A DNA stretch of 64,000 nucleotides from Alphaproteobacteria bacterium (GCA_022826345.1 JAJDVB010000205.1:37823-101822); one strand, 5' to 3'; positions 17,362 to 26,798 are shown, numbered from the stretch's first letter. The notes: generated from the letters alone by a model not told the origin. Program-made: numbers and translations.

Positions 17362-18234
17362 ATGTTAGAGAGCGCGGCCACCTGGGGCGCGGGCTGCGCG
17401 CTCGCCTGGGGCCTCTCGGACGTCATCGCGCGTTTTGCCGGCCGCTCGGTGGGCGTCCTGGTGGCGACCTGCACGATGATGACGCTCGGCGCCGCGCTGA
17501 TCGCGGCCATCATGGTGGCGTCGGGCGAGCCCTTCGACTGGCGCCTCGACGGCATCCACTGGCTCTTCGGCATCGGCGCCGGCACCGTGATCGGCTCGCT
17601 CCTGTTCTATCATGCCATCACCCACGGCCCGGTGTCGCTCGCCTCACCGGTGGTGGCCTGCTACCCGGCGATCGCGGTGCCGATCTCCGTCGCCCTCGGT
17701 GCCCGTCCCGACCCGCTCCATTGGGTCGCGATGGTCGCCACCATGGCCGGGGTCTGGCTGGTCGCGCGGTCGACGGTCGCCGGCGATCGCGCCGAGCCAG
17801 AATACGCGCCCGCGGTAATCCGGCGCACGATCCTCTATGCGCTGATCGCCGCCGCAACCTTCGCCGCTTCGCTTACCGCCGCCGACCAGGCTGTCGAGAT
17901 CTACGGCCCCCTGCAGACCGTGCTGGTGGTCCGCCTTATCGGCCTCGTCGGGATCGGGGCGATCCTGCTTGCCCGGCGCGATCGCGTGCGCCTGCCGATG
18001 CGGGCCTGGCCGATCCTAGCCGCCTTCGGGCTGCTCGACACCCTGGGCCATCTGCTGCTCTACACCGGGCTCGATCTGCCCAACGGCGAGTACGCGATCG
18101 TGGCGAGCGTGGGCTACACGGTGGTGACGGTGGTGCTGGCGCGGATTTTCCTGCGCGAGCCGGTCTCGCCGCTGCAATGGGGCGGCGTCGGCATGGTGGT
18201 CGGTGGCGTCGGGATCCTCGCCGCGTTTGGGTAG
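17362..18234 (+). CDS. EamA/DMT-family transporter
   Basis: A 290-residue inner-membrane protein with ten hydrophobic segments in two five-helix EamA repeats. The first contains ALAWGLSDVIARFAGRSVG, and the second ends in GEYAIVASVGYTVVTVVLAR then FLREPVSPLQWGGVGMVVGG, the classical end of the drug/metabolite transporter repeat. Members export or import amino acids, nucleosides or other small metabolites; the substrate here is unknown. It is divergent from the regulator at 16104-17120, with a 241-bp gap that shows no recognisable site, and is followed by the DUF1989 gene. Confidence 0.88.
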   Translation: MLESAATWGAGCALAWGLSDVIARFAGRSVGVLVATCTMMTLGAALIAAIMVASGEPFDWRLDGIHWLFGIGAGTVIGSLLFYHAITHGPVSLASPVVACYPAIAVPISVALGARPDPLHWVAMVATMAGVWLVARSTVAGDRAEPEYAPAVIRRTILYALIAAATFAASLTAADQAVEIYGPLQTVLVVRLIGLVGIGAILLARRDRVRLPMRAWPILAAFGLLDTLGHLLLYTGLDLPNGEYAIVASVGYTVVTVVLARIFLREPVSPLQWGGVGMVVGGVGILAAFG

Positions 18235-18350
18235 CGCTTTATCCGTCGTTCCCGGACGGGCCTGCTCTTCCGTGCCAAGAAGACTCGCCGGCAATCGATG
18301 CGTCCCAGATGGGTTAGGCTATACGATGGGTCAGACTGGAGGACACGGTG

Positions 18351-18977
18351 ATGAACCAAGAGGGTGCGCTACCTGTTGTCCGGGACGAGGTCGTGGCGCC
18401 GGGGGCTCCGTGGTCGGCCTGCCTGCAACGGGACCAGGTGTTGCGCATCGTCGACCTGGAGGGTGAACAGGGCGTCGATTTCCTGTGCTACGACGCGGCT
18501 GATCCGAGCGAACGCTACTACGCGCCGAACACGATCAAGAAGAGCGGCACGCTTCGCCTGACCACGGGCCACGCGCTCTACTCGGACCGGGGACGGGCGC
18601 TCTTCACTATCGTCGCCGACTCCTGCGGCCATCATGACACCATCGCCGGCTGCTGCAGCGCCCCCAGCAACGCCATGCTCTACGGCGTGGAAGGCGTGCC
18701 GGGTTGCCGTGAGAACTTCCTGACCGCCCTGGCGGAGCACGGCCTGGGCTGGACCGACATCGTGCCCAACGTGAACTTTTTCTGCGCCGTGCCGGTCTAT
18801 GACGGGGGCCGTCTGGCGGAGCGGACCTTCGTCGACGGCCCGTCGAAGCCTGGCGATCACGTCGACTTGCGGGCCGAGCGCGACGTCCTCGCGATCGTCT
18901 CCAACTGCCCTCAGGTCAACAACCCGGCTGCGGGGGGCCGACCGTCCCCGATCCGGATACAGATTCTCGGAGCCTGA
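18351..18977 (+). CDS. DUF1989 (urea carboxylase-associated family) protein
   Basis: A 208-residue protein of the DUF1989 family. Landmarks are LEGEQGVDFLCYDA, SCGHHDTIAGCCS, NVNFFCAVPV, PGDHVDLRAERDVLAIVSNC and QVNNP, including the conserved His/Cys residues thought to bind metal. Relatives include the CgdA/CgdB carboxyguanidine deiminase subunits near urea or guanidine carboxylases. Here it is alone, without a carboxylase, so it may act on another amidine or amine. The start at 18351 follows GGAGGA at 7 nt; a GTG one codon earlier is too close. The 3' end overlaps the facing hydrolase gene by 62 bp. Confidence 0.85.
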   Translation: MNQEGALPVVRDEVVAPGAPWSACLQRDQVLRIVDLEGEQGVDFLCYDAADPSERYYAPNTIKKSGTLRLTTGHALYSDRGRALFTIVADSCGHHDTIAGCCSAPSNAMLYGVEGVPGCRENFLTALAEHGLGWTDIVPNVNFFCAVPVYDGGRLAERTFVDGPSKPGDHVDLRAERDVLAIVSNCPQVNNPAAGGRPSPIRIQILGA

Positions 18978-19764
18978 TCGCTGCGTCGCGCAGGAAGGCG
19001 CAAAGCGGCGCGTTGACCGCATCGGGCGCTTCGGCGAGCGCCATGTGCCTGAGGCCCGGCAGGATCACGAGCCGGGCGCCGGGGATCAGACCGGCCATGG
19101 CACGCGCCATGGCGGGCGTGTTGCCGGGGTCGTCCTCACCAGTCATCACCAGCGTGGGACACGGGATTCGCTCCAGCCCCTGGACCAATTCGGCATCGCC
19201 CTCGGCGAGCACCCGGTATAACTGCGGATAAAGGGCGGAATCGTTGCGCATGATCCACGCGCGGACGAGGGCGACAGTGTCCGGCGCCTCGGCGCGGAAG
19301 GCCGACGTGAACCAGCGCTCGAGGGCGGGCTCCACGTTTGCAGCAGGCCCGCGCTTTTCCGTCTGACGGACGCGCTTGCGAACCGCCTCACGCTCGGCGG
19401 GGCTGCGATCGTGCGGCGAGTTCAGGATCGCGAGCGCCGACAGCCGGTCTGGATGATCCAGCGCGACGCGGCGCGCGATCATGCCGCCGAGAGAGAAGCC
19501 CACCACGGCCGCGCGCTCGATGCCGCAGCGGTCCATGAGGCCGAGAAGCTGCCGGGAGAACATGGCGAGGTCGGGCGTGCCGTGCGGCGGCGCGCTCTCG
19601 CCGTGCCCCAGCAGGTCGTAGGTCAGCACGCTGAAATGCGGCGTGAGCGCCGGCAGCATCCACTGCCACATGGCGCGGTTGAGCCCGAAGCCGTGGATCA
19701 GCACGACCGGTGGCCCGCTGCCGTGTCGCTCCCAGGCCGTCTCGCTGACGCTGCCCGCGCTCAT
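18916..19764 (-). CDS. alpha/beta hydrolase
   Basis: A 282-residue alpha/beta-hydrolase-fold enzyme. HGFG at residues 24-27 gives the oxyanion hole, GFSLGG carries the nucleophile Ser91, GEDDPGNTP holds the acid (Asp211 or Asp212) and GLRHMALAE has the catalytic His240. The fold covers esterases, lactonases, C-C hydrolases and haloperoxidases, so the substrate is open. It starts 37 bp after the LLM flavin oxidoreductase on the same strand and probably acts on its product, for example a lactone or ester. The last 20 codons overlap the facing DUF1989 gene. Confidence 0.88.
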   Translation of the reverse strand: MSAGSVSETAWERHGSGPPVVLIHGFGLNRAMWQWMLPALTPHFSVLTYDLLGHGESAPPHGTPDLAMFSRQLLGLMDRCGIERAAVVGFSLGGMIARRVALDHPDRLSALAILNSPHDRSPAEREAVRKRVRQTEKRGPAANVEPALERWFTSAFRAEAPDTVALVRAWIMRNDSALYPQLYRVLAEGDAELVQGLERIPCPTLVMTGEDDPGNTPAMARAMAGLIPGARLVILPGLRHMALAEAPDAVNAPLCAFLRDAAIRLRESVSGSGTVGPPQPGC

Positions 19765-19801
19765 TCGCGCCAGCCGTTCAGTGCCGGGATCGCACGCGGC
19801 G

Positions 19802-20839
19802 TCACGCGAACGCGGGCATCACTTCGTCGATGAACAGCTTCAGCGAGCGCTTCTGCTCCTTCATGCCGAGGCCAAGGCTCGCATAGTAGGTGAACTGGTC
19901 GACGCCGAGCACCTCGTAGGCCCTGAGCTTGCCGATCACCTCGTCCGGCGTGCCGAACATCAGGTTGTCGTGGAGCATGCGCGGGTCGTACTCGCTCCGG
20001 TTCTCCAGTTCCGTAAGCGGGATCGTCCGCGGGAAGCCGTTGGCGACGTCGCCCAGGTTCTTGAACAGGTTCTCGAACTGGCCAAACTGGCGGATCGCGG
20101 CCTTCACCGGCACCTCCCAGTCCTCCCTGCGGTCGTAGACCACGGTGTGGCGCATGGTGGCGAAGATCGGCCGCCGCTTGCCGGGGTTGTCGGCAAGCGC
20201 CGACTCCATGCGCCCCTTGTAGGCCTCGACCTCCGACATCGGGCGGGTGAGCGGCCAGGAGAGGATGTTGCACTCGTGCTTCACCGCGAAGTCGTATGTG
20301 TCGGGCGAGCGCGCCGCGATCCAGATCGGCGGATGCGGCTTTTGTAGCGGCTTCGGCACCGAGGTCGCGGCCGGGAAGGACCAGAACTCGCCCTCGTGCG
20401 CGTGGTCGCCCTGCCAGAGCGCCTTCACCACGGGCAGCATCTCGAACATGTATTGGAACGCGTCGTTGCGCTGCAGGCCGGGGTGCATGCGGTCGAACTC
20501 GCGCTGGTAGGCGCCGGAGCCGATGCCGAATTCGAGCCGCCCGCCGCTGTAGAGGTCCAGCAGCGCGGCCTCGCCCGCCGCCTTGATCGGGTGCCAGTAC
20601 GCCGCCACCACCACCGCCGAGCCGAGCCGGATGCGCGAGGTGTGCGCAGCCCACCAGGTCAGAATCTGGAACGGATTGGGCGCGATGGTCATCTCCAGCG
20701 CGTGGTGCTCGGCGGCCCAGGCGATGGCGAACCCGCCCTCGTCGGCCATCTGCACCATCTCCAGCGTGTGGCGCTCGACATCGGTCATGTCGAGGTCGGG
20801 CGCCAGACGCTCCATGTTGATCGCCAGTTGAAACTTCAT
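19802..20839 (-). CDS. LLM-class flavin-dependent oxidoreductase (luciferase-like monooxygenase)
   Basis: A 345-residue bacterial-luciferase-fold protein. ADEGGFAIAWAAEHHALEMT near residue 30, IRLGSAVVVAAYWHPIKAAG and GRLEFGIGSGAYQREFDRM are typical of FMNH2- or F420-dependent monooxygenases of this class. The start at 20839 is preceded by GAGGACG; the frame extends further upstream without support. With the hydrolase 37 bp downstream it forms a two-gene unit that could oxidise and then hydrolyse a small organic molecule; the substrate is unknown. Confidence 0.88.
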   Translation of the reverse strand: MKFQLAINMERLAPDLDMTDVERHTLEMVQMADEGGFAIAWAAEHHALEMTIAPNPFQILTWWAAHTSRIRLGSAVVVAAYWHPIKAAGEAALLDLYSGGRLEFGIGSGAYQREFDRMHPGLQRNDAFQYMFEMLPVVKALWQGDHAHEGEFWSFPAATSVPKPLQKPHPPIWIAARSPDTYDFAVKHECNILSWPLTRPMSEVEAYKGRMESALADNPGKRRPIFATMRHTVVYDRREDWEVPVKAAIRQFGQFENLFKNLGDVANGFPRTIPLTELENRSEYDPRMLHDNLMFGTPDEVIGKLRAYEVLGVDQFTYYASLGLGMKEQKRSLKLFIDEVMPAFA

Positions 20840-20983
20840 CGTCCTCGGCTCCCGAGAGGGTCGTGGATGTGCCACTCTTCGATGGATAGCGGACCGGCGC
20901 GAATTATTCACCACTCTTCTGGATTGCGCGGGCCCGGACGCGACATAGGCGGGAGCATCGCCCCCTCGCCGCCCTGATCTTGA

Positions 20984-21008
20984 GATAATAAGAATGAGTT
21001 GCATTTGC
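20984..21008. promoter_or_regulatory. Fur-like iron-responsive operator
   Basis: The segment from GATAAT (20984) through AGAATGAG to GCATTTGC (21008) reads, on the other strand, GCAAATGCAAC followed by TCATTCTTATTATC. This is close to the classical Fur box of interleaved GATAAT/ATTATC hexamers. It is strikingly AT-rich for this genome and lies about 90 bp before the start of the 199-aa gene that leads to the DUF4856 gene. Iron-dependent repression of that pair is inferred. Confidence 0.6.
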
Positions 21009-21097
21009 TGAACAAGCCGCTATGGTTATGCGACACGATTGCATTCGCAGCGGGGGCATCGGATCGGGCAGAGTCCCGGCGGAGGCTGGAGGGCAAC

Positions 21098-21697
21098 ATG
21101 GCCGGCGGCGTAATTCAACAGGATCTTCAAACAGTTGCGCCGCGCCGCTCGACCGCGCCGGGGATGACGATTCCCCGCCTCACCTTTGCCGAACAACTCG
21201 TGCTCTGGTCCGCGCGCAGGCTCGCCGCCGCCGGCCACGGCGCTGCGGCCACCGAGAACGAGGCCTCGGCCTGCCGGCGCGACGTGCGTGCGCGCGTCGG
21301 CGGCGAACTCAGCGTGGCGCTCTGCGCGACCGGCGGTCCCGCGGCAGGCATGCAAGCTGCGGAGGCCCTGGAGCGAACCCTCGACATTTTCGGCTGCGCG
21401 GGCGTGCGCAGCCTGCGGCTCAATCCCATGTGCTGCCGCTTCGTCAGCAATGACGAGCGGCTCTTCCTGTCGTTCCTCGCGAGCTGCCAGGAGGGCGACC
21501 ACCGGCACGCGGCCTCTCTGCTCTCCTGGTTCCTTCCGCCCGCAGCGGTGCGAACCGCAGCAGCCGATGGCGCCGCGTTCGCGCGGGCGCTGTTCGAGGC
21601 CGGGTTCCAGCTGCCGCAGCGACTCATGCTGACCGAAAGCGCGGGCTTCCCGACCAGCCTTTCGGCGGACGCGGTTGCGCCGCACACGCTGCACTAG
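21098..21697 (+). CDS. conserved-looking protein of unknown function downstream of Fur-like box
   Basis: A 199-residue protein with no signal peptide and no recognised family. Features are an amphipathic helix LTFAEQLVLWSARRLAAAGH (about residues 28-47), several cysteines (Cys50s, Cys71, Cys95, then the pair CC near residue 108) and a Leu/Ala-rich C-terminus. The start at 21098 is set by GGAGGG 5 nt upstream; longer versions from 20999 run through the promoter region. It precedes the exported DUF4856 gene by 86 bp on the same strand and follows a Fur-like operator, so a role in iron response is the best guess. Confidence 0.6.
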   Translation: MAGGVIQQDLQTVAPRRSTAPGMTIPRLTFAEQLVLWSARRLAAAGHGAAATENEASACRRDVRARVGGELSVALCATGGPAAGMQAAEALERTLDIFGCAGVRSLRLNPMCCRFVSNDERLFLSFLASCQEGDHRHAASLLSWFLPPAAVRTAAADGAAFARALFEAGFQLPQRLMLTESAGFPTSLSADAVAPHTLH

Positions 21698-21783
21698 ACC
21701 GAATGTTTTCGTTTTCAGCCCCCGGCGAGGACAGCGAGTCCGAGTGCGGGTCAGCCCATGCCAGAGATAAGGGAGACGACACC

Positions 21784-23208
21784 ATGAGGCGAACCATTGC
21801 CGTAGGTACAGCCCTGTTCGCCCTTGCCGTGCTGCCGGTGGCAGCGCACGCAGAGGGCGATGTCTATGCGGGCTTTCCGGTCACCCTGAAAGGCTACGAG
21901 GGCTCAGCGAAGACATCGGTCTCCTACGGCGGACAGATCGCCCGCCAGGTCCTACATGACTCTCTGAAGAAACTCGCCGGCAAGGGCACCGGCGCGCCGG
22001 ATGCCGAGCTGAAGGCCGAGATGACCGCCTACTTCGAGGGCAAGGACGCGGGCCGTGCGATCATCGCGCCGGCCACCAAGGGGCCGTTCGTGGTGAAGCA
22101 GAGCGGCGTCGACGAGCTCAGCAAGGGAACCAACCTCGCCGGTAAGACCTACAAGGGCGCGGTGCCGGGCATGCCCAACAACATGACCGGGCCCGAACTC
22201 GTGTCGTTCTGGATCGACAAGGCGTCGGCGGCAGAGAAGGGCTTCGATGCGGCGAACGGCTACGACTATCCGCAGCTCATCTCCAAGTTCCTCCTGGGTG
22301 CGGTGTTCTACAACCAGGCGGTCGACAACTACCTGGACGAGAAATTGCGCGCCGACAACAAGCCCAACGACCAGCCCTACAAGGAGGGCGCCGCCTATAC
22401 CGGCAAGGAGCATTCCTGGGACGAGGCGTTCGGCTATTTCGGCACGCCCGCCCACACGCTGAACCTGACGCCGCAGGCGGTCTACGAGATCGCCAAGCAG
22501 GGCAGCAAGTCGGAGAAGCCGGAAGACGCGCTGGCTTACGCCGATCTAAACCAGGACGGCGCGGTCGATCTCAAGAGCGAGATGGCCTTCGGGCCGGCCT
22601 ACTATGCCGCCGCCTTCGACAAGTCGGGCACCGACTACCTCCACACCATCACCCGGGCCTTCCTCGACGGCCGCAAGGTGATCACCGAGGCGAACGGCGC
22701 GGCGTTGACCGACGAGCAGCGCAGCACGCTCCAGGGCTACGCCGAGACCATCCGCACCAACTGGGAGACGGTGCTGGCGGAAGCCGTGTTCAAGTACGCA
22801 GGCTCGGTCTACAAAGACCTCGGCAAGCTGGAGATCATTCTCGAGTCGGGCGGCGATCCCGCCAAGGCCTTCCGCGCCTACGCCAAGCACTGGGGCGAGC
22901 TGAAGGGCTTCGCGCTCGCGCTCCAGACCGGCCGCGACAACCTGGGGGAGACGGCGGTCAGGCTCAACCGGATCATCGGCTTCGGCCCGGTGCTCCCGAA
23001 TACGAGTCAGGTCACCGACATCGACAGCCAGGGTAACTACGTGAAGGACGAGTCCAAGCCGCTCGCGACATACCAGTACGACATGCTGAAGCTGCAAAAC
23101 CTCATGGTCTCCGCCTTCGCCGTCGAGGCCCGCCAGAACGATCAGCTCTCCGACATGGAATCGCTTTTGGAAAAGCTCGGCGACGGCGCGAGCGCCGAGA
23201 ACGACTGA
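21784..23208 (+). CDS. exported DUF4856 (imelysin-like) protein
   Basis: A 474-residue protein beginning with a clear signal peptide (MRRTIAVGTALFALAVLPVA, cleavage after AHA). The mature part shows YGGQIARQVLHDSLKKLAG, SKFLLGAVFYNQAVDNYLDE and EHSWDEAFGYFGTPAHT, the pattern of the DUF4856 family, which is related in fold to imelysin-type iron-regulated proteins. DLNQDGAVDLKSE in the middle resembles a calcium-binding loop. The start at 21784 follows AAGGGAGA. The Fur-like box upstream supports a periplasmic role in iron or metal uptake, but the biochemical function is not established. Confidence 0.82.
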   Translation: MRRTIAVGTALFALAVLPVAAHAEGDVYAGFPVTLKGYEGSAKTSVSYGGQIARQVLHDSLKKLAGKGTGAPDAELKAEMTAYFEGKDAGRAIIAPATKGPFVVKQSGVDELSKGTNLAGKTYKGAVPGMPNNMTGPELVSFWIDKASAAEKGFDAANGYDYPQLISKFLLGAVFYNQAVDNYLDEKLRADNKPNDQPYKEGAAYTGKEHSWDEAFGYFGTPAHTLNLTPQAVYEIAKQGSKSEKPEDALAYADLNQDGAVDLKSEMAFGPAYYAAAFDKSGTDYLHTITRAFLDGRKVITEANGAALTDEQRSTLQGYAETIRTNWETVLAEAVFKYAGSVYKDLGKLEIILESGGDPAKAFRAYAKHWGELKGFALALQTGRDNLGETAVRLNRIIGFGPVLPNTSQVTDIDSQGNYVKDESKPLATYQYDMLKLQNLMVSAFAVEARQNDQLSDMESLLEKLGDGASAEND

Positions 23209-23281
23209 GGCGCTATTCTCTGCCGCGGCGTCCGCCAGGGTGGCGGGCGTCGCGGGGAGATAGGAGGTAAGCACCGGCGCG

Positions 23282-24361
23282 GTGGAGTCGATCGTCCTCG
23301 ACTATCTCGGCGGGCTCGCCGACGGCTTCGTCGATCCCAGGAAGCGGGTCTTCGTCGGCTACCTGTTCGCGGCGCTCGCCATCGCCTGCGTCGTGATGCT
23401 GGGCGCCGCGGGATGGAACCTGCGCGCCGGCGCCGCGGCCGGGCGGCGGCTGATCTTCTCCCGCGCGATCTGGTGGTCGGCCTCGGCCCGTGCCGACTAC
23501 AAGATGTTCGCCATCAACCAGGCGCTGATGATGGTGATCGCGCCCAGACTGGTGGGCCGGATGGCGATCGCCACCGCGCTCTTCACAGGGCTGTACACGT
23601 TGATCGGCGGGCGGCCGGACCTCGCCCTCCCCGGCTGGCTCGTCGTGGCGAGCTTCACGGTCTGCCACTTCCTCTGCGACGACCTTTCCAAGTACCTAGT
23701 GCATCGCGCGCTGCACCGCTGGCCGGCGCTCTGGGCGTTTCACAAGGTCCACCACTCGGCGACGACGCTGACCCCGCTCACAGTCTATCGCACCCACCCG
23801 CTTGAGGCGGTGCTGTTCAGTTTGCGTGGCACGGTCGTGCAGGCGGTCGTGGTCGCGGTCTTCATCTTCTTCTTCGGCAGCGCGGTGGACCTCTTCACGG
23901 TGCTCGGCGCGAGCGTCTTTCTGTTCGCGTTCAATGCCGCAGGCTCCAACCTGCGCCATTCGCACGTGCGCATCGGCTACGGGCAGCGGGTGGAGCGGCT
24001 CCTGATGTCGCCGGCCCAGCATCAGATCCACCATTCGGTGGAAGAGCGGCACCACGACAAGAATTTCGGCACCGTGCTCTCGCTCTGGGACTGGATCGGC
24101 GGGACCCTCTACCTCGCGGAACGGGGCGAAACGCTTCGCTACGGTCTGACCCGCGATCCGGCACCGGAGATCAACGGCCTCGCCGCGCTCTATCTGAGGC
24201 CGGCGCTGGAAGCCGGTCAAAGTCTTCGAAACGGGGCAGCGGCAGCGGCGGACGCGCTTGCGAATCGCCACGAATTCAAAGGACAATCGCGCCGTGGTTG
24301 GCACATTGCGAGCGTGACCGATGCCTCCCGAATCGCGCGGCAGGCAATCGGGGGCCGATAG
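23282..24361 (+). CDS. sterol desaturase / fatty acid hydroxylase superfamily membrane protein
   Basis: A 359-residue membrane protein with several N-terminal helices and the three-histidine-box signature of di-iron hydroxylases: HRALHRW, HKVHHSATT and HQIHHSVEE, plus RHSHVRIGYG. Such enzymes hydroxylate or desaturate lipids using O2. It starts at a GTG (23282), 13 nt after AGGAGGT, a long spacer. Its 3' end overlaps the following ATP-grasp gene by 41 bp in another frame, so it is likely co-transcribed with that peptide-ligase-like operon, an unusual pairing. Confidence 0.88.
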   Translation: MESIVLDYLGGLADGFVDPRKRVFVGYLFAALAIACVVMLGAAGWNLRAGAAAGRRLIFSRAIWWSASARADYKMFAINQALMMVIAPRLVGRMAIATALFTGLYTLIGGRPDLALPGWLVVASFTVCHFLCDDLSKYLVHRALHRWPALWAFHKVHHSATTLTPLTVYRTHPLEAVLFSLRGTVVQAVVVAVFIFFFGSAVDLFTVLGASVFLFAFNAAGSNLRHSHVRIGYGQRVERLLMSPAQHQIHHSVEERHHDKNFGTVLSLWDWIGGTLYLAERGETLRYGLTRDPAPEINGLAALYLRPALEAGQSLRNGAAAAADALANRHEFKGQSRRGWHIASVTDASRIARQAIGGR

Positions 24362-25820
24362 CGACGACCCGGCAGGAGCCGGAAAGCGTCTGTTCGCCGC
24401 GTACGAAACACGTCCGGCCTTCTACGACGAAATGTTCGAGGCCACCGGCGTGCCGCGCGCCCACTGCCGAGAGCTCTGCGAGGCGCTGGACCGGATGCGC
24501 CCCGCCGAAATCGCCGCCATGCAGGAGTACGCCGAGCGCTCCTTCCTGCACCAGGGGATCACGTTCGCTGTCTACGGCGAGGACGGCGCGCAGGAGCGGA
24601 TCATCCCCATCGACTTCCTGCCGAGGCTGCTGGACGCCGCCGACTGGGCCCTGGTCGAGCGGGGCCTGAGGCAGCGGCTGGAGACGCTGAACCGCTTCCT
24701 CGCCGATGTCTACGGCCCCGGGCGGATCATCGAGGACGGGGTGATTCCGGTGGACCTGGTGCGGGGCTGCCCGCAGTACCGGGTCGAGATGCGGGGCCTG
24801 GAAGTGCCGCACGGGGTCTACGTCGCGCTCTGCGGCACCGACATCGTGCGCACCAACGAGGGCTTCGTGGTGCTGGAGGACAACCTGCGGGTGCCGTCCG
24901 GCGTCTCCTACATGCTGGCCAACCGGCGGGCGCTGAAGACCAGCCTGCGCAACCTGTTCCGCCGCCATCACGTGCGCGGCATCGAGCACTACGGCCAGCT
25001 GCTGCGGCAGACGCTGGCCGAGCTCGCGCCGCCCGGCGTCTCCGACCCCTGCATCGTGCTGCTGACGCCCGGCGTCTACAACTCTGCCTTCTACGAGCAC
25101 ATGTTCCTGGCGCAAGAGATGGGCATCGAGCTGGTGCAGGGCAGCGACCTGCTGGTCCACAACGGCTTCGTCTACATGCGGACCACGGCGGGCCTGCGGA
25201 AGGTGGACGTGATCTACCGCCGGATCGACGACGACTTCATCGACCCGCTGGCCTTCCGCGCGGATTCGCAGCTGGGCACGCCCGGCCTCTTCTACGCCTA
25301 CCGGCTCGGCAACGTGACCATTGCGAATGCGCCGGGCACCGGAGTCGCCGACGACAAGAGCGTCTACGCCTACGTGCCCGACATGATCCGCTACTACCTG
25401 GGCGAGGAGCCGCTGCTCGCCAACGTGGACACCCACCTCTGCCGCGAGCCCGAGGGGCTGGAGTACACGCTCGACAACCTGGAGACGCTGATCGTCAAGA
25501 TGGTGGGCGAATCCGGCGGCTACGGCATGCTGGTGGGGCCACAGGCCTCGCCAGCCGAGCGCGCGGCCTACGCCGAGGAGCTGCGGCGGAACCCGGCCAA
25601 CTACGTCTCCCAGCCGGTGCTCGACCTTTCGGTCTCGCCCTGCCTGACGCCCGACGGCGCGGCGCCCCGCCACGTCGACCTCCGCCCCTTCGTGCTGCGC
25701 GGCAACGAGATACGCCTCGTCCCCGGCGCCTTCTGCCGGGTCGCGCTGGTCAAGGGCTCGCTCGTGGTCAACTCGAGCCAGGGCGGCGGCGGCAAGGACC
25801 TCTGGGTGCTGTCGGACTAG
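24321..25820 (+). CDS. circularly permuted ATP-grasp protein
   Basis: A 499-residue protein of the circularly permuted ATP-grasp family (formerly DUF404/DUF407). RTNEGFVVLEDNLRVPSGVS, RRIDDDFIDPLAFRADSQLG and LETLIVKMVGESGGYGMLVG are conserved stretches of the ligase core. ATP-grasp enzymes form amide bonds through acyl-phosphates. This subfamily always travels with the alpha-E and transglutaminase-like genes that follow here, and is thought to make or attach a small peptide or modification not yet defined. The start at 24321 lies inside the upstream hydroxylase gene. Confidence 0.9.
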   Translation: MPPESRGRQSGADSDDPAGAGKRLFAAYETRPAFYDEMFEATGVPRAHCRELCEALDRMRPAEIAAMQEYAERSFLHQGITFAVYGEDGAQERIIPIDFLPRLLDAADWALVERGLRQRLETLNRFLADVYGPGRIIEDGVIPVDLVRGCPQYRVEMRGLEVPHGVYVALCGTDIVRTNEGFVVLEDNLRVPSGVSYMLANRRALKTSLRNLFRRHHVRGIEHYGQLLRQTLAELAPPGVSDPCIVLLTPGVYNSAFYEHMFLAQEMGIELVQGSDLLVHNGFVYMRTTAGLRKVDVIYRRIDDDFIDPLAFRADSQLGTPGLFYAYRLGNVTIANAPGTGVADDKSVYAYVPDMIRYYLGEEPLLANVDTHLCREPEGLEYTLDNLETLIVKMVGESGGYGMLVGPQASPAERAAYAEELRRNPANYVSQPVLDLSVSPCLTPDGAAPRHVDLRPFVLRGNEIRLVPGAFCRVALVKGSLVVNSSQGGGGKDLWVLSD

Positions 25821-25823
25821 GCC

Positions 25824-26798
25824 ATGCTTTCCCGCACCGCCCAGGGCCTTTACTGGATGGGCCGCTATCTCGAACGGGCCCAGCACGGCTGCCACCTGCT
25901 GGCGGAGCAGTTCATCATCATCGAGGACCGGCCGGTCGAGCAGATCGACCAGAGCTGGCGCAGGCTCTACATGGCGGTCGGCCGCACCCCGCTCGGCGGC
26001 CACCTGGACCCGCCGCCGGACGACGAGGACTTCATGCTGGCGGACGCCTACACGCTGGCCGACGACCTCACCTTCGAGCCGACCAACCCCGATGCGATCC
26101 GCAACTGCGTCGCGGCGGCGCGCGAGAGCGCCCGGCAGGTGCGCAACATCATCCCCGACAAGATGTGGTCCTCCCTCAACCTCGCCTACTTCGACCTGCG
26201 CGATGTCGAGATGGAGACCATCTGGAACAAGCAGCCGGGCTCCTTCTACGACCGCACCGAGGGCGCCCTCCGCACCGTCTCCGGCGTCGCCGAGGGCACG
26301 ATCTACCGGGACGACGGCTGGCACTTTCTCCAGCTCGGGCGCTTCGTCGAACGGGCGCAGCTGATCGCCGCGCTGATGAACGCGCACATCGCGCTGTTCC
26401 CCACCGCCGCGCCCGACTGCGAAGCCGACTGGCTCTCGCTGCTCTGGATCTGCGAGGCGCACTTCGCTTACCGCCGCCTCTATTCCCTGGAGCTTCGCCC
26501 GCCCCGCATGGTCGATTTCCTGGTCACCGATCCCGCGCTGTCGCATTCCATCCGCCATGCGCTGGGGCGCATCGTGGAGGCGCTCGATGCCGTCTCCAGC
26601 GGACCGCGGCTGCAGATCGAGGCCGAGCGCCGCGCGGGCCGCATGGCCGCCAGCATCGACCACGACTGGCCCGACCGCGACCGCGGGGACGACGATGCCA
26701 CGCGGGAGGCGCTGCAGGCGTTCGGCGCGTCCTGCCGCCTGCTGCACGACGACATCGCGGCCGCCTACTTCAACTACGAGATCAAGGACGCGCCGTGA
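25824..26798 (+). CDS. alpha-E domain protein (DUF403)
   Basis: A 324-residue all-helical protein beginning MLSRTAQGLYWMGRYLERAQ, the hallmark of the alpha-E (DUF403) family, with RQVRNIIPDKMWSSLNLAYF in the middle and RDDGWHFLQLGRFVERAQ further on. The family is found only next to circularly permuted ATP-grasp and transglutaminase-like genes and may be a substrate scaffold or partner. It starts 3 bp after the ATP-grasp stop and its stop overlaps the next GTG start, consistent with one translation unit. Confidence 0.9.
   Translation: MLSRTAQGLYWMGRYLERAQHGCHLLAEQFIIIEDRPVEQIDQSWRRLYMAVGRTPLGGHLDPPPDDEDFMLADAYTLADDLTFEPTNPDAIRNCVAAARESARQVRNIIPDKMWSSLNLAYFDLRDVEMETIWNKQPGSFYDRTEGALRTVSGVAEGTIYRDDGWHFLQLGRFVERAQLIAALMNAHIALFPTAAPDCEADWLSLLWICEAHFAYRRLYSLELRPPRMVDFLVTDPALSHSIRHALGRIVEALDAVSSGPRLQIEAERRAGRMAASIDHDWPDRDRGDDDATREALQAFGASCRLLHDDIAAAYFNYEIKDAP

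Noticed and set aside
19355..19378. Third copy of the GCGCGTCCG palindrome inside the alpha/beta hydrolase gene
   Set aside because: Only one arm and part of the other match, and the sequence is explained by coding (RVRQTEK).
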